Virus record (IMG/VR): IMGVR_UViG_3300025889_000696
Span: 1-28,759 of that record
Reading direction: 5' to 3' (one strand)
DNA: 28,759 nt
DNA from: a virus
In this document: piece by piece, positions 1 through 6,942 of the stretch
Numbering within the stretch: position 1 is the first letter of the stretch
How the letters are laid out: each line of letters starts with the position of its first letter
Notes under the pieces: generated by a model
The model's input: the letters and a program-made list of their open reading frames with translations, nothing else
Databases searched by the model: none
Told to the model about the DNA's origin: nothing
Made by a program: the position numbers and the translations under genes

Positions 1-1
1 A

Positions 2-1486
2 AATACTTATAAGACTCTTGAAGAAATTATTGGAATTGATTTCAAAACTTTTTCTCAGATTGTCTATCAAAATACCAATGCAAGTTTACAATTCTTAACT
101 GCAACTGATACAAATCGTAAGAGATTTTTAATTGATCTTCTACAACTAGATAATTATGTAAAATACTTTGATGTTTTTAAGGAATTGTCACGAATTTTGG
201 GTGGAGACGTTTCTCACATACAAGGGAAAATTGACACAATCAATAAGTGGTTATTAGATAATAAATTGGAAGATACATCACTACTTCCAAAATTGGAATT
301 ACCATTTTACTCGGAAGAAGATGAAGAAACTTTGCGTTCTTTACAAATAGAATTTGAAAATATCTCCGAAATTACGAAAAAAATAAACCAAAATAATTTA
401 TACAAAAAGCAGCTGGAGTCAATAGATTTAGGGCTTGCTCGAGAGTTTGTAGCGAACTCACAAATAGAAGATACATCTGAGTTAAGAACAAAAATTGGAG
501 AGATAAAAAGTCAAGGCAGTTATGAAAGTAGAATGGTCAAAAAGTATTCTGACCTGAAAGATGCTGCAGAAAAAGACTGTCCTACTTGCGGTCAAGAAAT
601 AGACATAGCTTTTATTGAACAAGAGTTCAAAAAACACAATAGTGAAAAAGTAAAATTAGCAGAAGAACTAGAGACAGTACAAAAAGATATTGACCGTATA
701 GAAAGAAATAACGAACTTCACCGTAAGATGAAAGGAAAAATAGAACAGTGGGAAGATCTTTATAGAAGTATAGACCACAAGTTACAAAATGAAGTTCCAA
801 ATAGTGAAGAATTAAAACAAAAAATTGAAAAGATAAAATCTCGCATAAGAGATAGAAGAAGTCGTGTAGAAGAAATAATTACAGAAAACGAAAGAAGAGA
901 AAGACATAATACACGACTTTCCATTATAGAAGAACAACAAACAGATTTTGAGAAACAACTAGACGACTTACTAGCCTCTATTGGTGGCATAGAAGATAAA
1001 CTCGCAAATGTTGAAATACTTAAAAAAGCATTTAGTACAAATGGACTACTTGCATACAAAATAGAGAATCTTGTAAAAGATTTAGAAGAACTAACAAACG
1101 AATATCTCGCAGACTTATCTGATGGTAGATTTAGCCTTGAATTTGTTGTTCTCAACGATAAATTAAATGTTGAGATTGATGACAACGGAAAATCAGTAGA
1201 TATACTTGCTCTTAGTGCAGGAGAACTCGCTAGAGTAAATACTTCTACACTTCTTGCAATTCGCAAACTAATGAGTAGTATATCGAAATCAAGAATTAAT
1301 GTTCTATTCCTAGACGAAGTAACAAATGTGCTTGATGAAGGAGGAAAAGAGAGACTCGTTGAAATTTTATTAAGAGAGGAAAACTTGAATACATATATAG
1401 TTTCACACGGTTGGACACATCCACTACTGTCCAAAATAGAAGTAATAAAAGAAGATAAAATAAGTAGATTAGATGGTCAATCCTAG
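2..1486 (+). CDS. SbcC/Rad50-like recombination endonuclease subunit (phage gp46 type), 5' end outside window
   Basis: This is the large ATPase subunit of an SbcCD/Mre11-Rad50-type complex (T4 gp46), which processes DNA ends in recombination-dependent replication. The frame is open from base 2, so the first in-frame TTG at 185 is not the real start. The 494 visible residues begin after the missing Walker A. They contain a Q-loop-like stretch (KTFSQIVYQNT, about residues 16-26), long charged coiled-coil segments, a zinc-hook motif CPTC at C193/C196, the ABC signature LSAGE from about residue 404, Walker B VLFLDEV at 434-440 with the D-loop NVLDEGG nearby, and an H-loop His in IVSHGW. The visible length plus the missing N-terminus fits T4 gp46. 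The stop overlaps the next gene by 14 bases. The nuclease partner (gp47/SbcD) is not in the window and may lie upstream. The family is clear; the complex partner is inferred. Confidence 0.92.
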   Translation, partial: NTYKTLEEIIGIDFKTFSQIVYQNTNASLQFLTATDTNRKRFLIDLLQLDNYVKYFDVFKELSRILGGDVSHIQGKIDTINKWLLDNKLEDTSLLPKLELPFYSEEDEETLRSLQIEFENISEITKKINQNNLYKKQLESIDLGLAREFVANSQIEDTSELRTKIGEIKSQGSYESRMVKKYSDLKDAAEKDCPTCGQEIDIAFIEQEFKKHNSEKVKLAEELETVQKDIDRIERNNELHRKMKGKIEQWEDLYRSIDHKLQNEVPNSEELKQKIEKIKSRIRDRRSRVEEIITENERRERHNTRLSIIEEQQTDFEKQLDDLLASIGGIEDKLANVEILKKAFSTNGLLAYKIENLVKDLEELTNEYLADLSDGRFSLEFVVLNDKLNVEIDDNGKSVDILALSAGELARVNTSTLLAIRKLMSSISKSRINVLFLDEVTNVLDEGGKERLVEILLREENLNTYIVSHGWTHPLLSKIEVIKEDKISRLDGQS

Positions 1487-1964
1487 ACAGAAAGGTAATA
1501 GAGGCGAGCAGCAAGTCATAAGTCTTTTAGAAAGAATGACGAAGGAAACTTGGGTACAAACACCTGGCAGTGGATGCGGTAAAGTAAAAGGTGATTTACA
1601 AGTACCCCTCAAACATAATATATTCTGCGTAGAAGTAAAATTTTATAAGAATGTAGGATTTGATAGTAAAATTTATACACAGAAAAGTAATAATCTTTTC
1701 AAATGGTGGAGTAAACTTTGTAGACAAGCACAAGAAATGGAACAAGAGCCACTTCTCATCTTTCGTGAGAATCACGGCAAGTTCTTTGTAGCGACTACAA
1801 GACAACCGAAGAAAACAATAAAATATATGCATATTGCATGGCTAGGTGCATATATTCTAATCGCAGAACACTGGCTAGAAAAAGAGGAGATAAAGTTTAC
1901 AAATGGCGATAACGTTCTCAGACCTTGGGAACCCAGCCCCGCGTGGGAACTTGCTGATAGTTGA
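1473..1964 (+). CDS. Hjc-like PD-(D/E)XK nuclease, probable Holliday junction resolvase
   Basis: A 163-residue protein with the core of archaeal-type Holliday junction resolvases and related PD-(D/E)XK nucleases. An N-terminal helix carries NRGEQQ with E12, then PGSG at 31-34, D41 in KGDL, and the paired E54-V-K56 in the strand VEVKFYK. Order and spacing match the E...D...ExK metal site of Hjc. In this phage it would cut branched recombination intermediates before packaging, a job done in T4 by endonuclease VII; that role is inferred. The gene starts inside the end of the SbcC-like gene and its last 62 bases overlap the following exonuclease gene in another frame, so its C-terminal tail (after about residue 143) is probably not catalytic. 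A general recombination nuclease or an endonuclease for host DNA breakdown is possible. Confidence 0.7.
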   Translation: MVNPRQKGNRGEQQVISLLERMTKETWVQTPGSGCGKVKGDLQVPLKHNIFCVEVKFYKNVGFDSKIYTQKSNNLFKWWSKLCRQAQEMEQEPLLIFRENHGKFFVATTRQPKKTIKYMHIAWLGAYILIAEHWLEKEEIKFTNGDNVLRPWEPSPAWELADS

Positions 1965-2751
1965 TGGACTCAACATAGCATTTAGATGGAAACACCAAGG
2001 CGTTACAGATTTTAAATACGACTATATAAGAACAGTCGAAAGTTTAGCAAAGTCATACAATGCGGGCACGATAGTCGTGTGTGCAGACGGTGGTAGTAGC
2101 TATAGAAAAGAGATATTTCCAGAGTATAAAGCAAATCGTAAAGAAAAATATGCAGAACAAACTGCTCAAGAAGAAAAAGAGTTTGAAATGTTCATGGCAG
2201 AATTTGCAAATACACTGACAGAAATAAGAAAGAAACATCCAGTCTTTCACTTCAAAGGAGTGGAAGCAGATGATATTGCAGCATATATTAGTAAAAACTT
2301 AGATAACTTTGGATTAGATGAGTGCTGGTTAATATCATCAGATAAAGACTGGGACTTGCTAATCAATGACAGAGTGTCAAGATTTAGCACTGTTACTCGT
2401 AAAGAGACTACAGTACATAATTGGGATGAACATTATGATTTTGAAATTCCCGATTATATTACATTCAAATGTCTGACTGGCGACAAGGGGGACAATATCC
2501 CAGGTATCCCTGGAATTGGTCCAAAGCGCGCAGTACAGATAATGGAACAATATGGAGATGTTTTCGATATATACGATTCCTGTCCACTTGATGGAAAGTA
2601 TAAATACATTCAAAGTCTCAATGAAAATTCAGAACAACTTCTGACAAATGTTGAACTTATGGATTTACTTACCTACTGTGATACAGCAATCGGAGAAGAA
2701 AACAAAGAAGTTATAAATACAACTTTAAAAAGGCACTTAAATGAAAATTGA
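1903..2751 (+). CDS. 5'-3' exonuclease / flap endonuclease (FEN family)
   Basis: A 282-residue structure-specific 5' nuclease like T5 D15, T4 RNase H and the N-terminal domain of DNA polymerase I; it would remove RNA primers and 5' flaps. Visible metal-site and binding motifs are VDGLN (D21), the acid D62 in the strand VVCADGG, YKANRK at 75-80, EADD at 121-124, SSDKDWD at 145-151, and the helix-3-turn-helix DNA-binding motif GDKGDN at 193-198 followed by PGIPGIGPKRA. All acidic ligands look intact. The chosen ATG has a purine-rich site (gaggag) about 13 bases upstream but lies 62 bases inside the previous gene. A TTG at residue 17 (just before the DGLN strand) is an alternative start that would nearly remove this overlap. 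The last 11 bases overlap nrdA. Confidence 0.93.
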   Translation: MAITFSDLGNPAPRGNLLIVDGLNIAFRWKHQGVTDFKYDYIRTVESLAKSYNAGTIVVCADGGSSYRKEIFPEYKANRKEKYAEQTAQEEKEFEMFMAEFANTLTEIRKKHPVFHFKGVEADDIAAYISKNLDNFGLDECWLISSDKDWDLLINDRVSRFSTVTRKETTVHNWDEHYDFEIPDYITFKCLTGDKGDNIPGIPGIGPKRAVQIMEQYGDVFDIYDSCPLDGKYKYIQSLNENSEQLLTNVELMDLLTYCDTAIGEENKEVINTTLKRHLNEN

Positions 2752-4501
2752 TTATAGTAAAGATAAACTTTTAACAGAGTTTAGTTTAAAAACTCTACAA
2801 GATCGATATCTAATTCCTTCCGAATCTTCGCCACAAGAAGCATTTGCTCGTGCAGCAATGACTTTTGCAGATGATGACGACCATGCTCAAAGACTGTATG
2901 ATTACGCAAGTAATCTCTGGTTTATGTTCGCAACGCCTGTACTTTCAAATGGTGGAACGGAAAGAGGTATGCCTATCTCATGTTTTCTAAACTATGTTGA
3001 AGATTCAAGAGAAGGTATAACAGATCATTATACAGAAAATGCATATCTTTCATCATTTGGTGGAGGTATCGGAGGCTCATGGAGTGCAGTTCGTTCACAA
3101 GGAACAAAAACATCCAAAGGCTCCGAAAGCACAGGTGCGATACCTTTTATGAAAGTGGTAGACGCCGAGATGCTTGCATTTTCACAGGGAGTAACTCGTA
3201 GAGGCTCCTACGCAGCGTATTTACATATGTCACACCCCGAAGTAGAAGAGTTTCTTGACATGAGAAAGCCTACAGGCGGAGACGTAAATCGTAAGTGTAT
3301 AAATCTACATCATGGAGTAGTAATTCCAGACAAGTTTATGGAGATTATACACCGTGCTACAAAAGAAGATAACTTTGATGATAGTTGGGAACTGATTGAT
3401 CCTCACACTCACGAAGTTAAAAAAGTAGTGTCCGCAAGAACACTTTGGGTAAAATTATTACAGAATCGCATGGAGACTGGCGAACCTTATCTCATGTTTG
3501 AAGATGCAGTCAATGCAGAGCTTCCAGACTTTCAGAAAAGAAAAGGTCTTTATGTAAATCACAGTAATCTTTGCTCAGAAATTACTCTTGCTACAAACGA
3601 AGAAAGAACAGCAGTATGTTGTCTAAGTAGTGTAAATCTGGAATACTTTGATGAATGGAAGAAAGTTCCTGCGTTTATACCAGACTTAGTACGAATGTTA
3701 GATAATGTATTACAGTATTTCATTAATAATGCTCCTAATAGTATGGAGAAAGCCAAGTATAGTGCTATGAGGGAGAGAAGTATTGGACTTGGTGCAATGG
3801 GATTTCACGCTTATTTACAGAAAAATAATATTGCTTTTGAAAGTATGTGGGCAAGTAGTGCAAACTACCAAATGTTTAAACATATAAAAGAACAAGCACT
3901 ACAAGAAACTCGTAGACTTGCGGTTGAAAGAGGTGCATGTCCAGATGATGATACTTGTGAAGTTAGAAATGCTCACTTGTTAGCGATTGCTCCTAATGCA
4001 AGCTCTAGTATTATTTGTGGTAATACATCACCAAGTATAGAGCCGTTTAGAGCCAACGCTTTTACACAGAAAACAAAAAGCGGATCATTTTTACAGAAAA
4101 ATAAGTATTTGGAAGCCTTACTCGAAAGTAAGGGAGCAAATACAGAAATAGTATGGAAAGATATCATTACAAACAAAGGTAGTGTACAACATCTTGATAT
4201 ACTTACTGATGAAGAAAAAGAAATATTTAAGACTGCTGTAGAAATTAATCAGTCTTGGGTAGTAGAACACGCTGCACAAAGACAGGAGTTTATCTGTCAG
4301 TCACAGAGTGTCAATTTATTCTTTCCACCAGATGTAAACAAATTAGATTTACATAACATTCATATGTTAGCGTGGGCAAAGAATTTAAAAACTCTCTACT
4401 ATCTAAGAAGTGAAGCAATATCAAGAGCAGATAATGTATCGAATAAAGTAAAAAGGGAGATAATCTTTGAACAAGAAGGTTGTCTCAGTTGTGAGGGATA
4501 A
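2741..4501 (+). CDS. nrdA: Class I ribonucleotide reductase, large (alpha) subunit
   Basis: Reduces ribonucleoside diphosphates to deoxynucleotides with the beta subunit encoded next. Active-site residues are present: C81 in PISCF and C293 in AVCCLSS (equivalents of E. coli C225 and C462), the N276-C278-E280 triad in NLCSEI (the thiyl-radical Cys), the radical-transfer pair Y553-Y554 in TLYYLRS, and the C-terminal reducing pair C581-x2-C584. At 586 residues it is much shorter than E. coli NrdA (761). Only 80 residues precede C81, so there is no room for the usual N-terminal ATP-cone, and dATP feedback inhibition of the standard kind is not expected (inference). The start overlaps the exonuclease gene by 11 bases. 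The stop and the nrdB start form TAATG, so translation is probably coupled. No thioredoxin or glutaredoxin gene is in the window. Confidence 0.97.
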   Translation: MKIDYSKDKLLTEFSLKTLQDRYLIPSESSPQEAFARAAMTFADDDDHAQRLYDYASNLWFMFATPVLSNGGTERGMPISCFLNYVEDSREGITDHYTENAYLSSFGGGIGGSWSAVRSQGTKTSKGSESTGAIPFMKVVDAEMLAFSQGVTRRGSYAAYLHMSHPEVEEFLDMRKPTGGDVNRKCINLHHGVVIPDKFMEIIHRATKEDNFDDSWELIDPHTHEVKKVVSARTLWVKLLQNRMETGEPYLMFEDAVNAELPDFQKRKGLYVNHSNLCSEITLATNEERTAVCCLSSVNLEYFDEWKKVPAFIPDLVRMLDNVLQYFINNAPNSMEKAKYSAMRERSIGLGAMGFHAYLQKNNIAFESMWASSANYQMFKHIKEQALQETRRLAVERGACPDDDTCEVRNAHLLAIAPNASSSIICGNTSPSIEPFRANAFTQKTKSGSFLQKNKYLEALLESKGANTEIVWKDIITNKGSVQHLDILTDEEKEIFKTAVEINQSWVVEHAAQRQEFICQSQSVNLFFPPDVNKLDLHNIHMLAWAKNLKTLYYLRSEAISRADNVSNKVKREIIFEQEGCLSCEG

Positions 4502-5463
4502 TGAGTAATTTACTAGAAGAAAGAGATTATTATAAACCTTTTAATTATGCTTGGGCATTTGAGGCTTACAAGAAGCAACAACAAATGCATTGGCTTCCAG
4601 ATGAAGTTCCACTCCAAGATGATATAAGGGATTATAATGAAAAATTAACTCCTGCGAACAAGAGACTTATAGATAATATATTTCGTTTCTTTACTCAGGC
4701 AGACGTAGATGTGTGTTGTGGCTATGCCAAGCACTATTTACCCACATTTAAACAACCAGAAGTAAGAATGATGCTCGTATCATTTGCTGCGATGGAAGCA
4801 GTACATCAAGAAGCGTATTCTTTACTTTTGGAAACTCTTGGAAAAGAAGAAGATATCTACCAAGAGTTCATGGATATACAAGAAATGGTAGAGAAACATG
4901 AGTATCTATCTGATTTCAGTATGAAAACAAAACATGATATTGCTAAAACAATGGCAGTATACAGTGGATTTACAGAAGGAGTTCAACTATTTAGTAGTTT
5001 TGCTATACTTTTAAATTATCCAAGACATAATCTTATGAAAGGCATGGGGCAGATTGTTACATGGTCTATAAGAGATGAAAGTCTACATGTAGAAAATGTA
5101 TCTAAACTTTTTAGAACATTTATTGCAGAGAATCCTGAAATATGGACTGATAAGTTAAAGTATGAAATCTACTGCGCGGCTGAAAGAGTAGTTGAGCTAG
5201 AAGATAAATTTATTGATATTTGTTTTGAAAAAGCAGAGATTCCAGATTTAAGGGCAGAAGAAGTAAAAGAGTATATTCGTTATATTGCGGATAGAAGATT
5301 ACTTGGACTTGGAATGAAAAATATATTTCATAGTACAGAAAATCCTTTGCCTTGGATTGATATGCAAGTTAACGCAGTTGAGCATACCAACTTTTTTGAA
5401 AACCGTGCTACCGAGTATGCTAAGGCCAGCACCCAAGGAAATTGGCAAGATATTTTTAAATAG
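4501..5463 (+). CDS. nrdB: Class I ribonucleotide reductase, small (beta) subunit
   Basis: The radical-generating subunit of ribonucleotide reductase, 320 residues, all-helical ferritin-like fold. The full metal-ligand set can be placed with family spacing: D68 in TQADV, E99 and H102 in MEAVH, E159 in FTEGV, E193 and H196 in RDESLH. The tyrosyl-radical residue Y106 follows H102 by four positions, as in E. coli (D84, E115, H118, Y122, E204, E238, H241). Spacing D68-E99 (31) and E159-E193 (34) is identical to E. coli; the loop between E99 and E159 is shorter. RRLLGLGMKN is a family motif near the C-terminal third. The first base of its ATG is the last base of the nrdA stop, as expected for 1:1 coupled production of the two subunits. 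Confidence 0.97.
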   Translation: MSNLLEERDYYKPFNYAWAFEAYKKQQQMHWLPDEVPLQDDIRDYNEKLTPANKRLIDNIFRFFTQADVDVCCGYAKHYLPTFKQPEVRMMLVSFAAMEAVHQEAYSLLLETLGKEEDIYQEFMDIQEMVEKHEYLSDFSMKTKHDIAKTMAVYSGFTEGVQLFSSFAILLNYPRHNLMKGMGQIVTWSIRDESLHVENVSKLFRTFIAENPEIWTDKLKYEIYCAAERVVELEDKFIDICFEKAEIPDLRAEEVKEYIRYIADRRLLGLGMKNIFHSTENPLPWIDMQVNAVEHTNFFENRATEYAKASTQGNWQDIFK

Positions 5464-5471
5464 GAGAAAAT

Positions 5472-5708
5472 ATGTCGACAGAAGGAATCCAACAAGAACC
5501 AGTATTAGTTCTTGATGATAAAAAATACGTCATTTCTGAACTTTCAGATACTGCAAGGTATATTGTTACAGCTTTAAGTGATTTGCAAGGAAAAATTGCT
5601 AGACATCAAATAGAGTTAGATCAATGGAATTTTGCGAAAGAAGGTTTAACAAGTAGACTTAAACAAGAAGTTGAAAAAGAAGAACCAACTGAAGAAGTTT
5701 CAGAATAA
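5472..5708 (+). CDS. Small acidic phage protein, function unknown
   Basis: A 78-residue protein and the last gene of the plus-strand operon. It starts eight bases after nrdB behind a strong ribosome site (aggagaaaat). It has a short beta-like beginning (VLVLDDKKYVISEL), then a predicted helical stretch (TARYIVTALSDLQGKIARHQ and following) and an acidic Glu-rich tail. The layout (a one-strand start naming an xDxKxY motif, then a heptad-like helix) resembles small cyanophage proteins grouped as DUF6447, but I recall that family only loosely. No catalytic motif, signal peptide or membrane segment is visible. The stop lies directly before the terminator hairpin. Its place after nrdAB does not by itself prove a role in nucleotide metabolism. 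Confidence 0.8.
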   Translation: MSTEGIQQEPVLVLDDKKYVISELSDTARYIVTALSDLQGKIARHQIELDQWNFAKEGLTSRLKQEVEKEEPTEEVSE

Positions 5709-5710
5709 AG

Positions 5711-5736
5711 AAAAGGGGCTTTAAGCCCCTTTTTTA
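5711..5736. terminator. Bidirectional rho-independent terminator between convergent operons
   Basis: A compact GC hairpin, ggggct-tta-agcccc, is flanked by an A-run on the left and a T-run on the right, so each strand reads a GC stem followed by U-rich RNA. It begins three bases after the stop of the last plus-strand gene and overlaps the stop of the last minus-strand gene (5734-5736). This is the expected position for one element ending both converging transcripts. The stem is 6-7 bp with a very small loop. Confidence 0.9.
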
Positions 5737-5970
5737 TGGTATATCTGGTATTGGTTCAGGTATTGCTGCTATAGTTATTTCTATATCTGTATCTGGTACA
5801 GTAACAGTTTTATCTTCTCCTACTTTTAACCATACAGGAAAAAAGAGACCTTCATAATGTGCCATAAAACAAGTCATACTTGTTCCATTTGTCATTTCTA
5901 AAATATCTCCTTCTTGTAAATCTGTACCGTCAGGTCTTGTTGTTACTTCTATATCGCTATTTATTATCAT
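5734..5970 (-). CDS. Small structural-operon protein, function unknown
   Basis: A 78-residue protein beginning MIINSDIEV. The reading frame is open further upstream (an ATG at 6045), but that would lie deep inside the preceding gene. The ATG at 5970 overlaps the previous stop as ATGA, the coupling seen repeatedly in this operon, so I chose it. The sequence is acidic and beta-rich: EGDILEMTNGTSM, then FFPVWLKVGED, then repeated short strands ending in a Pro-rich tail (PEPIPDIP). No known domain is recognised. It is the last gene of the long minus-strand module and its stop sits inside the terminator hairpin. A small tail accessory or fibre-associated protein is plausible from context only. Confidence 0.75.
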   Translation of the reverse strand: MIINSDIEVTTRPDGTDLQEGDILEMTNGTSMTCFMAHYEGLFFPVWLKVGEDKTVTVPDTDIEITIAAIPEPIPDIP

Positions 5971-6638
5971 ATTGGAAATCCTGATGACTTGAACTGTATA
6001 TTCATAGTTACGTTTGCTCCGGGAGTACCATAAGTAGTACTCCAAGGAATCTTATAAACTCTTCGATTTGATATATCTCCTACAACCTCTGTAGTAGTGT
6101 TTATATTAAAATTATGGTCAAAAATTGTGCTACTTCCTAGTTGAACTCTTATTCCGTGCCTATAAGGTAAGGTACATATAAGAGCTGTCTGACCATTTGA
6201 ACCAGAAGTATATTGAAAAGTTTTAATGTACATATTCCATGCACTAGAATCTAGTTTCCAGTATATTCCTTCTACAAGTATTCCATTTCCTCCCGAAGAG
6301 GCATGATATAAAACTTTACTCGCATTTTGTAGCCCTCCTGTATTCAGAGACCAAGTATGTGAATTAGAACCAATATTTGAACAACCATATCCAGTTCCAT
6401 TTGCTGGAACTTTGTCATTAAAAGCAGTTAAACTTAATGTTTGCATTGCAAGAGAGCCGCCTCCATAATAAAGTTTTTTTCCTCTTAAATCATTTATACT
6501 AATTGTTCCAGAAGTAGGCACACTTACTCCTGAGCTATAATACTCGCTCAAGCTAATTGGGTTTGATCCACCAAATTCAGTTTGTACATTTGCTAAACTT
6601 GCTGCACCTGTAGGAACTCCACTAGTAAAGTCTGCCAT
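5967..6638 (-). CDS. Putative virion structural / tail tip protein
   Basis: A 223-residue protein. The N-terminus carries a pattern common in marine phage structural proteins: ISLSEYYSSG, then VPTSGTIS, then INDLRGK (residues about 28-54). A Gly/Ser/Asn-rich beta body follows with few charged residues. No signal peptide, coiled coil or enzyme motif is visible. The start is preceded by a good ribosome site (aaggagaataa) immediately after the stop of the gene before it. The stop overlaps the next start as ATGA. The ISLSEYY...DLRGK start probably acts as a docking or oligomerisation segment with a variable C-terminal receptor-facing part; this is inference. A 7-bp inverted repeat at 6022-6043 lies near its 3' end and is probably incidental. 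Confidence 0.7.
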   Translation of the reverse strand: MADFTSGVPTGAASLANVQTEFGGSNPISLSEYYSSGVSVPTSGTISINDLRGKKLYYGGGSLAMQTLSLTAFNDKVPANGTGYGCSNIGSNSHTWSLNTGGLQNASKVLYHASSGGNGILVEGIYWKLDSSAWNMYIKTFQYTSGSNGQTALICTLPYRHGIRVQLGSSTIFDHNFNINTTTEVVGDISNRRVYKIPWSTTYGTPGANVTMNIQFKSSGFPI

Positions 6639-6647
6639 TTATTCTCC

Positions 6648-6941
6648 TTACTCTGGTGAATTACCTACTAGTCCAATTTTCATTTTGTGCGCTACTCCAG
6701 CCATAACTTCTTCTATTCTAGCTAGGGTGGCAGCTTCGTCATAAACGCCATCTTCGTCATATACAACATTTACATTTCGTGTATGTGTTTTAGTTGGTGT
6801 ATATGAATCATCAGAAAATGTTACTATTATATCAGTTACATCTATTTCTGTTTCAATTGTTTGCCCTTCATTATCTGGGTCGGGCATACTTGAACTTCTC
6901 TTTCCTGTAAAAGTTTCGTCAAGTGTATATGTTATTGCCAT
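6648..6941 (-). CDS. Small acidic protein next to tail fibre, function unknown
   Basis: A 97-residue acidic protein: a beta N-terminal half (VTDIIVTFSDDS, then THTRNVNVVYDEDGVYD) followed by a helix (EAATLARIEEVMAGVAHKMKIG). Similar small proteins (strand with VNVVxDxxGxYD, then a helix with EVxxGV) occur near cyanophage and other marine-phage fibre genes, by recollection. The start lies one base after the stop of the 1898-residue fibre gene. Its ribosome site (ggagaataat) is formed by the last codons of that fibre, Gly-Glu-stop. The tight linkage to a giant fibre suggests a small fibre-associated or assembly protein, but no assigned function is supported by motifs. Confidence 0.75.
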   Translation of the reverse strand: MAITYTLDETFTGKRSSSMPDPDNEGQTIETEIDVTDIIVTFSDDSYTPTKTHTRNVNVVYDEDGVYDEAATLARIEEVMAGVAHKMKIGLVGNSPE

Positions 6942-6942
6942 A

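Noticed and set aside
185-187. TTG start for the SbcC-like gene
   Set aside because: The same frame continues to base 2 with clear family sequence (KTFSQIVYQ, LQFLTATDTNRKRF), so the gene is cut by the window edge.
760-1434. 224-codon minus-strand open frame
   Set aside because: It is a shadow of the SbcC-like gene, which has clear zinc-hook and ABC motifs in the plus frame. The antisense translation is Ser/Leu-rich and featureless.
6022-6043. 7-bp inverted repeat as a terminator or regulator
   Set aside because: The stem is short with an 8-base loop and no T-run, and lies inside coding sequence.
5971-6045. 25-residue N-terminal extension of the last minus-strand gene
   Set aside because: It would overlap the previous gene by 79 bases. 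The ATGA junction at 5967-5970 matches the coupling used elsewhere in the operon.
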